Both the position numbers and the translations under genes were made by a program. A stretch of DNA of 42,057 nt from Rhodoferax sp. (lineage in GTDB: Bacteria; Pseudomonadota; Gammaproteobacteria; Burkholderiales; Burkholderiaceae_C), in assembly GCF_010365055.1 (NCBI RefSeq), contig NZ_JAAFHA010000024.1, positions 1-42,057 of the forward strand, read 5' to 3'. This document shows positions 30,127-39,236 of the stretch, one piece after another (within the stretch, counting starts at the first letter, position 1; each line of letters opens with the position of its first letter). The notes below the pieces were generated by a model. The model made no database searches. It was not told the origin of the DNA and worked only from the letters and a program-made list of their open reading frames with translations.

Positions 30127-30160
30127 TCTGCGAATACCCCTGGCGTCTGCCGCGTCCCAG

Positions 30161-30769
30161 TCATGGCGCCTCATGGCGCACAAAACGCGCCATCTGGGTC
30201 GAACTCCCCCGCGCCGGGTCGGGCGGGCCGAGGTCGGCAAAGCTGACGGTGTAGCCGTGGCGCTGGGCCACGCCAGCGGCCCACTTCTGAAACTGCGTGC
30301 GGGTCCACTCAAAGCGGTGGCCCGGGTGGCGTTTGCGCCCGGCCTGCATGCCGTGCAGCACGTTGTATTCCTGATTCGGCGTGGTCACCAGCACCAGGCC
30401 CGGGTGCATGCTGGCGAAGACGGCGCGCTCCACCCGGGGCAAGTGGCCAGGGTCGATGTGCTCGATGGTTTCCAGCAGCACGGCGGCGTCGAAGCCCGTC
30501 AAATCCCGATCAACGTCCTCGAAGGAACCCAGGCGTACCGCCAGCCGCGGGTCGGGTCGCAGCCAGTCCAGGTCCAGCGCAAAACGCGCATCGGCCAGTG
30601 CGCGCTCGTCGATGTCGATGCCTAGCAAGCGCACAAACTGCGCATGCGTGCGCAGGCGCAGCAGCAGCACGCCAGGTCCGCAGCCCAGGTCCAGCACACT
30701 GGTGGCGCCGCTGGCCAGCAGCGCGCACACCACCGCGTCCAGCCGCTCGTCATGCAAGGGCGTCGTCAC
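30161..30769 (-). CDS. Hen1-like RNA 3'-terminal 2'-O-methyltransferase domain
   Basis: A 202-residue SAM methyltransferase: motif I VLDLGCGPGVLLLRL, acidic loop GIDIDERAL. The Hen1-specific metal site is present: Glu100, Glu103 and His104 in LLETIEHIDPGHLP, and His151 in RHPGHRFEWTR, plus VTTPNQEYN. In bacterial Hen1 these residues bind the Mn2+ needed to methylate the terminal ribose 2'-OH of RNA. Only the methyltransferase domain is present; the N-terminal half of longer bacterial Hen1 proteins is absent, as is a neighbouring Pnkp gene. It starts six bases after amn stops, so the two are co-transcribed. Family is well supported; the RNA substrate is unknown. Confidence 0.8.
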   Translation of the reverse strand: MTTPLHDERLDAVVCALLASGATSVLDLGCGPGVLLLRLRTHAQFVRLLGIDIDERALADARFALDLDWLRPDPRLAVRLGSFEDVDRDLTGFDAAVLLETIEHIDPGHLPRVERAVFASMHPGLVLVTTPNQEYNVLHGMQAGRKRHPGHRFEWTRTQFQKWAAGVAQRHGYTVSFADLGPPDPARGSSTQMARFVRHEAP

Positions 30770-30775
30770 TGTCTT

Positions 30776-32269
30776 CTACTGAAACGCCACCTCGGCAAAG
30801 CTGCGCAGCTTGCGGCTGTGCAGCTGGTCGACGCGCTGCTCACGCAGCAATTCGATCGCCCGGATGCCGATGCGCAGATGCTGGTCCACGCGTTCGCGGT
30901 AGAAATGATCGGCCATGCCCGGCAACTTGATCTCGCCGTGCAGCGGCTTGTCGCTCACGCACAAGAGCGTGCCGTAGGGCACCCGAAAGCGAAAGCCGTT
31001 GGCGGCGATGGTGGCGCTTTCCATGTCGAGCGCCACCGCGCGGCTCTGGCTGAAGCGGCGCTGTGGGCCGTTGTCGGGCAGCAGTTCCCAGTTACGGTTG
31101 TCGGTACTGGCCACGGTGCCGGTGCGCATGATGCGTTTGAGCTCTGGCCCGGTGAGTTGCGTGACATCTGACACCGCCGTGGTCAGGGCGACCTGAATCT
31201 CGGCCAGCGCCGGCACCGGCACCCACAGCGGCAGCTCTTCGTCGAGCACATGGTCTTCACGCACATAGCCGTGCGCCAGCACGTAGTCGCCGAGCTGCTG
31301 GGTGTTGCGCAAACCCGCGCAGTGGCCCAGCATGATCCAGGCGTGCGGGCGCAGCACGGCAATGTGGTCGGTGATGGTCTTGGCGTTGGCCGGGCCGACG
31401 CCGATGTTGACCATGCTGATGCCGGCGTGGTCAGCGCGCAGCAGGTGGTAGCCCGGCATTTGCGGCAGCCGGGGCGGCACCTTGCCCAGTTCATCACCCG
31501 TGAACGGGGCGATTCCCACACGGCGCGTCACCACGTTGCCGGGCTCGACAAAAGCGATGTAGTCGCTGGCCGGGTCGGCCATGGCCGCGTGGCCGAGCCG
31601 CACAAATTCATCAATGTAGAACTGGTAATTGGTGAAAAGCACAAAGTTCTGAAAATGCTCAGGGCCCGTGCCGGTGTAGTGGCGCAGGCGGTGCAGCGAA
31701 TAGTCGACCCGCGGCGCCGTGAACAGGGACAAGGGTTGCGGCTCACCCGGTCGCGGCTCATAGGTGCCGTTGGCGATGCTGTCGTCCATGGCGGCCAGGT
31801 CGGGCAGGTCGAACACATCGCGCATGAACTGGCGGCGTTGCGGGCTCAAAGTGCCTTCGACGTGGTCATGCTCGGCAAACGAGAAATGCACCGGAATCGG
31901 CTGCGCGCTGGTCCCCACCTCCAGCTCGACCTGGTGGTTTTGCAGCAGCAGCGTGAACTGCTCCAGGTAGTAGCCAGCATACAAGTCCGGGCGTGTGAGC
32001 GTGGTCTCAAAGCGGCCCGGCCCGGCCACAAAGCCAAAGCTCAGGCGAGAACTCTCCGGCGAGCTCTGACGCGACACGGTGTCGGTCTGCACCCGCACAA
32101 AGGGGTAGCAGGCGCGCACATGCCCGGGCAGGTCCTCCCCCGCGACGAAGCGCTGCATGGCCTCGCGCAAATGGCTGATGTTGGTGTCATAGATTTCACG
32201 CACCCGGGCCAGCGCGCTAGCCGGGTCGGTGAAACGGGCGGGGGCAATAAAGGCAGGCAGATAGGGCAT
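30776..32269 (-). CDS. amn: AMP nucleosidase
   Basis: A 497-residue enzyme that splits AMP into adenine and ribose 5-phosphate, a purine-balance step. The N-terminal Amn-specific domain (FTDPASALARVREIYDTN to LFTAPRVDYSLHRLRHYTGT) precedes a nucleoside-phosphorylase-like domain with ISMVNIGVGPANAKTITDH, AWIMLGHCAGLRN and ALDMESATIAANGFR, the purine- and ribose-binding segments. Length agrees with E. coli Amn. The ATG at 32269 is used because conserved sequence begins at once; the longer frame upstream overlaps the divergent gshA leader. It is the first gene of a two-gene unit with the Hen1-like gene, about 115 bp from gshA. Confidence 0.93.
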   Translation of the reverse strand: MPYLPAFIAPARFTDPASALARVREIYDTNISHLREAMQRFVAGEDLPGHVRACYPFVRVQTDTVSRQSSPESSRLSFGFVAGPGRFETTLTRPDLYAGYYLEQFTLLLQNHQVELEVGTSAQPIPVHFSFAEHDHVEGTLSPQRRQFMRDVFDLPDLAAMDDSIANGTYEPRPGEPQPLSLFTAPRVDYSLHRLRHYTGTGPEHFQNFVLFTNYQFYIDEFVRLGHAAMADPASDYIAFVEPGNVVTRRVGIAPFTGDELGKVPPRLPQMPGYHLLRADHAGISMVNIGVGPANAKTITDHIAVLRPHAWIMLGHCAGLRNTQQLGDYVLAHGYVREDHVLDEELPLWVPVPALAEIQVALTTAVSDVTQLTGPELKRIMRTGTVASTDNRNWELLPDNGPQRRFSQSRAVALDMESATIAANGFRFRVPYGTLLCVSDKPLHGEIKLPGMADHFYRERVDQHLRIGIRAIELLREQRVDQLHSRKLRSFAEVAFQ

Positions 32270-32385
32270 GCAGCTATTGTCCACGCTCTGCAAGCTCGCC
32301 CTGTGGACCTGCCCAAATGGGGCGATACTGCGTGCCTCTCCACGTGTTGGGGGCTGCCCCACCCGGTTTCAGAAAGACAAGATTT

Positions 32386-33948
32386 ATGTTGAAGTTCACC
32401 TGCTGCGATGCGGTCAAACAGTTTTCCGGCCACGTCACGGCGCCGTTACTGCGCGGCATCACGCGCGGCTACGAGCGCGAGTGCCTGCGCGTGGACCGCA
32501 ACGGCACGCTGGCGCAAACCCCCCATCCGCTGGCGCTGGGCTCCAAGCTCACGCACCCCTGGATCACCACCGACTATTCGGAGGCGCTACTCGAATTCAT
32601 CACGCCGCCATCGCAAGACCCGGCCTTTCCGCTGCAGTTCCTGCGTGACATTCATCGCTACAGCGCCCGGCAGTTGCAGGGCGAGTACCTGTGGGCCGGC
32701 TCCATGCCCTGCGTGCTCAGCAGCGGCCAGGAGATTCCGATTGCCGACTACGGCCCCTCGAATGCCGCGCGCTTCAAATACGTCTACCGCGAAGGGCTGG
32801 GACTGCGCTACGGCCGCCAGATGCAGACCATTGCCGGGGCGCACTACAACTGGTCCCTGCCGGCTGATTTCTGGCTGGCGCTGCAAGACTGCTGTAGCGC
32901 GGGCAGCTGCGGCCAGGACTTTGTGAGCGAGCGCTATTTCGGCCTGATCCGCAATTTTCTGCGCTTTGGCTGGCTGATTCCCTACCTGTTTGGCGCCTCG
33001 CCTGCCATCTGCGAGTCCTTTCTGCAAGGACATCCGTCCGATTTGCCGGAACTGGTCCCGGGAACCCGCTACGGGCCTTATGCCACGAGCCTGCGCATGA
33101 GCGACCTGGGCTACCAGAACCGCGCCCAGGACAATCTGCACGTCAGCGTCAACTCACTGCTTGAATACACGCAGGCGCTGGAAGCCGCCATTCGCACGCC
33201 CGACCCGTTCTACGCGCAACTTGGCGTACGCGACGGCGAGCACTGGAAGCAGCTCAATGCCAACCTGCTGCAGACCGAGAGCGAGTACTACGCCGGCATG
33301 CGGCCCAAGCGCGTGGGCAAGCTCGGCGAGCGTCCGGCCAAGGCGCTGCAGACCTACGGCGTGGAGTACGTCGAGATGCGCCTGTTTGACCTCAACCCCT
33401 TCATCGACATCGGCATTGCCCCGGAGCAAAGCACTTTTGCCGACGTGCTGCTGCTGATGTGCCTGTTTCGCGACAGCCCGCCGATTACCAGCCGCGAGCA
33501 AAGCGAAAACGACGAGAACAAGCACCGCGTCGTCAACCGGGGCCGCGAGCCCGGCTTGCAGCTGCTGGTGTACAACCGCGAGCAACCGTTTCGCGCGCTG
33601 GCGCACGAGCTGTTCGACGACATGCAGCCTTTTGCCGAGATGCTTGACGCCGCCTATGGCGGCCAGCGCTACAGCAGCACGATGCAGGGTTTGCGCACGC
33701 GCATTGACCAGCCCGACAGCACACCGTCAGCGCAGGTGCTCGACGCTGCCCGCACCCAGGGCGGGTTTTTCAACTTCGGCATGCAGATGGCGCGCCAGCA
33801 CACCCAAGCCCTGCAGGCGCAGACGCTGGATGCGGCAACGCTGGCCAAGTTTGCCGCCAGCGTGAAGGACTCGCTGCAAGCGCAGCAAAAGATCGACGGC
33901 GCCGAGCAAGGCAGCTTTGAAGACTTTGTGGCGCAGTACTACGCCTGA
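32386..33948 (+). CDS. gshA: glutamate-cysteine ligase (gamma-proteobacterial type)
   Basis: This ligase catalyses the first step of glutathione synthesis, ATP-dependent joining of glutamate and cysteine. It has 520 residues, like E. coli GshA (518). Diagnostic stretches are GITRGYERECLRVDRNGTLA, TDYSEALLEFITPP, TIAGAHYNWSLP and GVEYVEMRLFDLNPF, which carry the substrate and metal ligands. The ATG at 32386 (MLKFTCCDAVKQF) with AGAAAG ahead is preferred over an upstream in-frame ATG. It is divergent from amn. A short stem-loop with a T-rich tail follows. Confidence 0.95.
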   Translation: MLKFTCCDAVKQFSGHVTAPLLRGITRGYERECLRVDRNGTLAQTPHPLALGSKLTHPWITTDYSEALLEFITPPSQDPAFPLQFLRDIHRYSARQLQGEYLWAGSMPCVLSSGQEIPIADYGPSNAARFKYVYREGLGLRYGRQMQTIAGAHYNWSLPADFWLALQDCCSAGSCGQDFVSERYFGLIRNFLRFGWLIPYLFGASPAICESFLQGHPSDLPELVPGTRYGPYATSLRMSDLGYQNRAQDNLHVSVNSLLEYTQALEAAIRTPDPFYAQLGVRDGEHWKQLNANLLQTESEYYAGMRPKRVGKLGERPAKALQTYGVEYVEMRLFDLNPFIDIGIAPEQSTFADVLLLMCLFRDSPPITSREQSENDENKHRVVNRGREPGLQLLVYNREQPFRALAHELFDDMQPFAEMLDAAYGGQRYSSTMQGLRTRIDQPDSTPSAQVLDAARTQGGFFNFGMQMARQHTQALQAQTLDAATLAKFAASVKDSLQAQQKIDGAEQGSFEDFVAQYYA

Positions 33949-33951
33949 CGC

Positions 33952-33968
33952 AAGCCATACGGCTTTTC
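33952..33968 (+). terminator. weak stem-loop behind gshA
   Basis: AAGCC-ATAC-GGCTT is followed by TTCTT, three bases after the gshA stop. The stem is only five base pairs, so the call is tentative. Confidence 0.3.
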
Positions 33969-34073
33969 TTGCCTAGCATCAAGATTCACAGGCAACATTG
34001 GCAGCTAGACTGCCATTGCTGAATGCCAGATCAATGAGGCCGCATCGGCAGCGATAGCGCACAGCCATCACCG

Positions 34074-37070
34074 ATGAAAGCCCGCATGAACTTGAATCCT
34101 TTTCAGTGGCAGTCACTCAAGACCAGAGTGACCCTGTTCACGCTGGCGATTTTCCTGATCAGCATCTGGTCGCTGACGTTCTACATCAGCCGGATGCTGC
34201 GCGAAGATATGCAGCGCCTGTTGGGCGAACAGCAGTTCTCGACGGTGTCTTACATCGCGGCGGAGGTCAATGATGCGTTGGGCGAGCGGCTGAAGGCGCT
34301 GGAAGCGGTTAGCAGAGACCTTGCCCCGACCCTGCGGGGCAATCCAACGGCCTTGCAGGCAGAATTGGAGAAGCAAACGGTGTTCCAGAGCCTGTTCAAT
34401 GGTGGCACCTTTGTCACCGGGCTTGAGGGCAGCGCGATTGCCTCTATTCCGCTCGCGGCGAAACGGGAAGGCACCAACTACATGGACAGAGATTTGGTCG
34501 CCGCCGCGCTCAAGGCCGGGAAGTCGACGGTCGGCAAGCCGGTCATCGGCAAGAATCTGAACGCGCCCATTATCAGCATGGCGGCGCCAATTCGCGATAC
34601 CCGGGGCAAAGTGATTGGTGCGCTGATGGGGGTGACTAACCTGGGCCGGCCCAATTTTCTGGACAAAATTACGCAGCATCGTTACGGCAGGACCGGCGGC
34701 TATCTGCTGATCGCACCGCAGTACCGACTGATTGTCACCGCCAGCGACAAGAGCCGCATCATGCAACCGCTCCCGCCTTCCGGCGTCAATGCGCAAATCG
34801 ACCGTTTTGTGCATGGCGACCAAGGCACCGTCCTTTACATCAACGCCCTTGGTGTGGAAATACTCAATTCGGTCAAGGCCGTTCCGGTGGCGGCCTGGTA
34901 CTTGGCGGCCAATCTGCCCACGGCAGAGGCCTTTGCCCCGATTCGTGCCTTGCAGCAGCGCATATTGGTCGCCACGCTCTTTCTTACCCTGCTGGCGGGC
35001 GTCCTGACGTGGTGGATTTTGAAACGCCAACTGGCACCGATGTTTGATGCCGTCAAGATGATGACCACCCGCTCGGCGTCAGACCAGCCTGCGCAGCCCC
35101 TGCCCATCACCCGTCAAGATGAAATCGGCGAACTGATCGGCAGCTTCAATCGTCTGCTGGGAACCTTGGCGCAACGGGGAGAAGCCTTGAAGGAGAGCGA
35201 AACCTTCAAGAACATCATCCTCAATTCCATGCCCGCCGAAGTCGCCGTGCTGGACCGCGACGGACTCATCGTGGCGGTTAACCAACCGTGGCGGCAGTTC
35301 TCTTTGAAGAACGGCCTCACACCCGGCCAGTCGACGCCGCATACCGGCGTGGGGACCAATTACCTGGCGATCTGTGAGACCGGAGCGCATGCCGCAGTGG
35401 ACGATGATCCATCCAAGGTCAGCCAGGGCATCCGGGCCGTGCTGGCGGGCAGCTTACCCAGCTTCACCCTGGAATACCCCTGCGATTCACCAGAGCAACA
35501 GCACTGGTATAGCCTGGTCGTCACCCCGCTGGGCCCGGACCGCCAGGGCGTGGTGGTCTGCCATAGCAACATCACCCAGCGCAAGCAGGTGGAGGCGGCG
35601 CTGAGTTTGACCCGCATCAGCGTCGAAGCAACGTCCGAAGCCCTCTTCTGGGTGACACGGGACGCCCGCATCGTCGATGTCAATGCCGCGGCCTGCCGCC
35701 TGCTCGGTTATTCCCGGGAGGAGTTGCTTCAGCTGCACGTGGCGGACGTGAATGTCAACCCGCAATTCGACGTGGATCAATGGTCGCAGTATTTTGCCGA
35801 ACTCCGCCAGCGCGGATCAAAGAAATTTGAGACCGAGCATCGCGCCAAGGACGGCCGACAGATCCCGGTGGAAGTGGTCTCCAATTACGTTCAATTTAAC
35901 GGCCAGGAGCTCAACTGTGCTTTTATTCGGGACATCACCGACCACAAGCAAATCGAAGCGGCACTGAGGGCCGCCAGGGCCGAAGCCGAAAATGCCAACC
36001 ACGCCAAGTCGCGCTTTCTGGCGGCGGCCAGCCACGACCTGCGCCAGCCGCTGGCAGCGCTCGCGCTGTACGTCGGCGTGTTGAAGAGCCGGGTCATGCC
36101 GGAGAACGTTGATTTGGTGGTCAGAATTCAGGACTGCTGCGATAGCCTGAGCGAACTGCTCACGGATCTGCTGGACGTGAGCAAGCTCGACGCGGGCATC
36201 GTCACGCCCAAGTTGTCTGACTTTGCCGTCGATGACTTCCTGAGCGCCCTCGTTGCGATGCATTCGGCGGAGGCGGCACTCAAAGGCATGCGCCTGCATT
36301 GGCGACGCAGCGGCATGGTCACACGCACCGATCACCAACTGCTGACTCGGATCGTCCGAAATCTCGTCGCCAACGCCATTCGCTATACGGACCAGGGTGG
36401 CGTTCTGATTGCGTGCCGGCGCCATGCGGGCACGCAGTGGATCGAGGTTTGGGATACGGGCGTAGGCATTCCTGCGGACAAGACCGAGCTTGTTTTTGAA
36501 GAGTTCAGGCAGCTCGGCAGCGGTTCACGCAGCCGGGGCAGCGGCCTGGGTCTGGCCATCGTGGCCAGAACGGCCGCCTTGCTGGGCCTGCAAATCCGCC
36601 TGCGCTCGCGGCCGGGCCGTGGCTCCATGTTTGCCATAGAGCTACCGGCAGGCCGGGCCATGGTGCCCGCCGAGCCGCCGCCCCAACCTGAGGCAAGACA
36701 TCTCAGAATTGGCCTGGCTGAAGACAATACGCAAGTCCTGCGGGCGTTTGTCCTGGCCCTGGAAAACGCCGGCCATGAGGTCATCTCGGCCACCAGCGCG
36801 AAAGAGCTCCTCGAACGCCTGGGCCAGGACACGCCGGATATTGTCATTTCGGATTACCGTCTTGGCGCCGCTGAGACCGGCTTCAATGTGATCGAGCTGC
36901 TCAGAACCGCTTTTGGGGCCGATCTGCCGGCAATCATCCTCACCGGCGATACCGATCCGGCGCTGATCCGCAGCATGGCCAACCGCGGCATTGCCGTGTA
37001 CTTCAAGCCGGTGCAGATTGACACTTTGCAGACCTTCATCCGACACGCCACCGAACGGAGGTCAACATGA
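34074..37070 (+). CDS. membrane-bound hybrid sensor histidine kinase
   Basis: A 998-residue kinase: TM1 (VTLFTLAIFLISIWSLTFYI), a double-Cache-like periplasmic sensor to about residue 300 (APIRDTRGKVIGALMGVTNL, YGRTGGYLLIAP), TM2 (LVATLFLTLLAGVLTWWIL) and HAMP. Two PAS domains (about 375-505 and 510-635), HisKA with His654 (AASHDLRQPLAALA), HATPase (LVANAIRYTDQGG, DTGVGIP, SRGSGLGLAI) and a C-terminal receiver with Asp927 (IVISDYRLG) follow. The SHDLRQPL histidine box and the partner regulator are typical of the NarL-type hybrid kinase group. The ATG at 34074 lacks a clear ribosome-binding site; 34086 is an alternative. Its end overlaps the regulator gene by four bases. Confidence 0.93.
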   Translation: MKARMNLNPFQWQSLKTRVTLFTLAIFLISIWSLTFYISRMLREDMQRLLGEQQFSTVSYIAAEVNDALGERLKALEAVSRDLAPTLRGNPTALQAELEKQTVFQSLFNGGTFVTGLEGSAIASIPLAAKREGTNYMDRDLVAAALKAGKSTVGKPVIGKNLNAPIISMAAPIRDTRGKVIGALMGVTNLGRPNFLDKITQHRYGRTGGYLLIAPQYRLIVTASDKSRIMQPLPPSGVNAQIDRFVHGDQGTVLYINALGVEILNSVKAVPVAAWYLAANLPTAEAFAPIRALQQRILVATLFLTLLAGVLTWWILKRQLAPMFDAVKMMTTRSASDQPAQPLPITRQDEIGELIGSFNRLLGTLAQRGEALKESETFKNIILNSMPAEVAVLDRDGLIVAVNQPWRQFSLKNGLTPGQSTPHTGVGTNYLAICETGAHAAVDDDPSKVSQGIRAVLAGSLPSFTLEYPCDSPEQQHWYSLVVTPLGPDRQGVVVCHSNITQRKQVEAALSLTRISVEATSEALFWVTRDARIVDVNAAACRLLGYSREELLQLHVADVNVNPQFDVDQWSQYFAELRQRGSKKFETEHRAKDGRQIPVEVVSNYVQFNGQELNCAFIRDITDHKQIEAALRAARAEAENANHAKSRFLAAASHDLRQPLAALALYVGVLKSRVMPENVDLVVRIQDCCDSLSELLTDLLDVSKLDAGIVTPKLSDFAVDDFLSALVAMHSAEAALKGMRLHWRRSGMVTRTDHQLLTRIVRNLVANAIRYTDQGGVLIACRRHAGTQWIEVWDTGVGIPADKTELVFEEFRQLGSGSRSRGSGLGLAIVARTAALLGLQIRLRSRPGRGSMFAIELPAGRAMVPAEPPPQPEARHLRIGLAEDNTQVLRAFVLALENAGHEVISATSAKELLERLGQDTPDIVISDYRLGAAETGFNVIELLRTAFGADLPAIILTGDTDPALIRSMANRGIAVYFKPVQIDTLQTFIRHATERRST

Positions 37071-37546
37071 AGGTGCGCGTCATGCTGGCCGATGACCATG
37101 CGGTGTTTCGCGAGGCGCTGCGCATGTACCTGGAACTGGCCCCTGACATTGAGGTGGTGGCCGAGGCAACCGACGGCCGCAACGTCCTTCAGAGCGTCGA
37201 TCGGGCCAGGCCGGATGTCGTGTGCATGGACTTGAACATGCCTGGGCTCAGTGGCATTGAAACGACGCGACAACTGCTGATCATCCAGCCCACTGCGAAG
37301 GTCATCGGTCTGTCGGCCTCGGTCGACCTGGTCCGGGTGGCCGAAATGTTCAGTGCCGGTGCCCTTGGCTATGTGCTCAAGGGGAGTGCTGGCGAGGAAC
37401 TGCTTGCGGCCATTCTCAGCGTTAGCAACAACCAGAGCTATCTCAGCCCGGAACTCGGCCTCAAGGACGTGGCTGAACTGGCGCGGTATGCGATGCGCAC
37501 GCCTACCCCTCTCGTTCCGCCGGCACCGATTTGTCCTGAGGGCTAG
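37067..37546 (+). CDS. NarL-type receiver lacking its DNA-binding domain
   Basis: A 159-residue protein: the receiver has the acidic pair in LADDHAVFREAL, acceptor Asp in VVCMDLNMPGLSGIE and the conserved Lys in YVLKGSAGEEL. NarL/LuxR regulators continue after a segment like NNQSYLSPEL into a helix-turn-helix of about 60 residues; here the frame ends shortly after in a Pro-rich tail (TPTPLVPPAPICPEG). That tail is antisense of a PAS remnant on the other strand, so the missing output domain looks like a truncation. The ATGA overlap with the kinase suggests a cognate pair. It could still act as a phosphate sink or through protein contacts. Confidence 0.85.
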   Translation: MKVRVMLADDHAVFREALRMYLELAPDIEVVAEATDGRNVLQSVDRARPDVVCMDLNMPGLSGIETTRQLLIIQPTAKVIGLSASVDLVRVAEMFSAGALGYVLKGSAGEELLAAILSVSNNQSYLSPELGLKDVAELARYAMRTPTPLVPPAPICPEG

Positions 37547-37760
37547 CGAGTGCTATTTTGCGCTCGGTGATGTCGCAGACGCTGATCACGTAGCCGGATG
37601 TTGGTCCCAGTTGATGGGGGCCGAGCGCAACTTGGCCCAGGTCGATGGAAAGCTCCGCCACGATGACCACCAGCATTAGCCGGATGTGCACGCCGAGCGG
37701 GGTCAGACCTGATGTATCGAGAACAATTTTGACCATCGGCGGCGCCGGATGATTGCCCAA
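37503..37760 (-). pseudogene. inverted remnant of a PAS-domain sensor gene
   Basis: On the minus strand the frame reads VAELSIDLGQVALGPHQLGP, then SGYVISVCDITERKIALA, the typical end of a PAS/PAC domain with its DITERK motif. It stops at a TAG at 37503-37505 after a short tail. The upstream part (MVKIVLDTSGLTPLGVHIRL) is not recognisable and leads into a dispersed repeat, with no start site. It overlaps the last ~44 bp of the receiver gene in antisense. Confidence 0.45.
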
Positions 37761-37763
37761 GAG

Positions 37764-37829
37764 TTTATATAAAAATAGGCTGTAGACCCCTTATTTCCTG
37801 CATATACTGCTATTAAATATATAGCTATT
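37764..37829 (-). repeat. dispersed intergenic repeat, copy 7 (diverged, reverse)
   Basis: It contains AAAATAGGCTGTAGACCCCT and ends in CTGCTATTAAATATATAGCT, matching the AT-rich end of the other copies. The core is more diverged (GTAGACCCC for CTAGCCC). Confidence 0.65.
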
Positions 37830-37877
37830 GGCGACGACTCCGGGACGGCCAGATTGGTGCGGTGGCCCAGGTCCGCG

Positions 37878-38975
37878 TCAAAACAAGGTGCCTAGCGCAG
37901 CTGGTGAGAAATCCAGCAACTCACCCTGACGACCGTCGCGAATCTTTTGCACCCACTGCGGGTCGTTGATCAAGGCGCGGCCGACCGCGACCAGATCAAA
38001 GTCACCACGGTCGAGTCGGCGCAGCAGTTCATCGAGCGAAGCGGGTTGGGACGACTCGCCGCCAAAGGCCGCGATGAATTCACCCGTCAAACCAACCGAG
38101 CCAACCGTGATGGTGGGCTTGCCAATCAGCTTCTTGGCCCAACCGGCAAAGTTCAGGTCCGAGCCGTCAAATTCCGGTTCCCAGAAACGCCGCTGCGAGC
38201 AATGAAAGATGTCAGCACCGGCGTCGGCCAGCGGGCGCAGCCAGGCTTCCATCTCTTGCGGGGTTTTGGCGATCCGGGCCGTGAAATCTTGTTGCTTCCA
38301 CTGCGACAAACGAATGATCACCGGATAGTCGGGGCCGACCGCGGCGCGCACGGCGCGCAAAATTTCGGCCGCAAACTGGCCGCGCTGCACCAGCGTGCCA
38401 CCAAAACGGTCGGTGCGCGCATTGGTGCCATCCCAGAAGAACTGGTCAATCAGGTAACCGTGCGCGCCGTGCAATTCAATCGCATCAAAGCCGAGCCTTT
38501 TCGCGTCCAGGGCGGCCTGCGCAAAGGCGGCGATGGTGTCGGCAATGGCGGCGTCAGTCATCGGTTCGCCAAACTGCTTGCCCGGTGACGACAGGCCCGA
38601 GGGGCTGTCCACCGGCCCCGGTGCCACCCAGTTGGAGCGCCGGTTGCGCGCCGCGCCCACATGCCAGAGCTGCGGCGCCATCACGCCACCGGCGGCGTGC
38701 ACGCCGTCAATCACCTGCTTCCAGGCCGCCAAGGCGTCCTCGCCCCAGAAACGCGGCACGGCCGGGTCGTTCGACGCGGAGGGCCGGTTCACCACCGTGC
38801 CCTCCGAAATGATCAGCCCGACAGCGGCCTCAGCGCGGCGCCGGTAGTAGTCAGCCACCTTGGCCGTAGGCACGCCCCCGGGCGAGAACGAACGCGTCAT
38901 CGGCGCCATCACCACCCGGTTGGGCAGTTTCAGGGTCTTGACTTGAAATGGTTGAAACAGGGAATCGAGTGACAT
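37878..38975 (-). CDS. NADH:flavin oxidoreductase, old yellow enzyme family
   Basis: A 365-residue FMN enzyme of the OYE family that reduces activated C=C bonds with NAD(P)H. FMN and active-site segments are VVMAPMTRSFSPGGVPTAKV, GGVMAPQLWHVGAARN, ELHGAHGYLIDQFFWDGTNA with RTDRFGG, and the C-terminal phosphate loop FDLVAVGRALINDPQWVQKI. The physiological substrate is not evident; xenobiotic ene-reductase (XenA/NemA-like) is a family guess. AAAGGA precedes the ATG at good spacing. It is monocistronic, with dispersed repeats on both sides. Confidence 0.9.
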   Translation of the reverse strand: MSLDSLFQPFQVKTLKLPNRVVMAPMTRSFSPGGVPTAKVADYYRRRAEAAVGLIISEGTVVNRPSASNDPAVPRFWGEDALAAWKQVIDGVHAAGGVMAPQLWHVGAARNRRSNWVAPGPVDSPSGLSSPGKQFGEPMTDAAIADTIAAFAQAALDAKRLGFDAIELHGAHGYLIDQFFWDGTNARTDRFGGTLVQRGQFAAEILRAVRAAVGPDYPVIIRLSQWKQQDFTARIAKTPQEMEAWLRPLADAGADIFHCSQRRFWEPEFDGSDLNFAGWAKKLIGKPTITVGSVGLTGEFIAAFGGESSQPASLDELLRRLDRGDFDLVAVGRALINDPQWVQKIRDGRQGELLDFSPAALGTLF

Positions 38976-39143
38976 GAAAGTCCTTTGCAGCGTCGGTCAG
39001 AATAAGGGTTCTGGATTGTAGGATTCGCGGCTGGCGCTGCGGCCACCGACCAAGCGGCCCGGGTCGCGCAGGCGTCCCGGCCTGATTTGAAACAGCTGCT
39101 TGCCAGTCAGCGCACCGTTTGCTTTGCCACCTGAATGACCCAA

Positions 39144-39203
39144 TATTTGTACGTTTTTGGCCTGTAGCCCGCATGAAATATGCGTCATCAGCTATTAAAT
39201 TTG
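39144..39203 (-). repeat. dispersed intergenic repeat, copy 8 (diverged, reverse)
   Basis: TTTTTGGCCTGTAGCCCGCA is followed by ATATGCGTCATCAGCTATTA. It is recognisable from the GTAGCCC core and the AGCTATTAAAT end. It fills most of the gap between the oxidoreductase and the carboxypeptidase. Confidence 0.6.
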
Positions 39204-39236
39204 AGTCAATGCCGCGGCGACCGCCAGCCAGGCGCG

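Noticed and set aside
33949..34073. Possible tRNA or small RNA between gshA and the hybrid kinase
   Set aside because: No cloverleaf or T-loop sequence; only short hairpins were seen.
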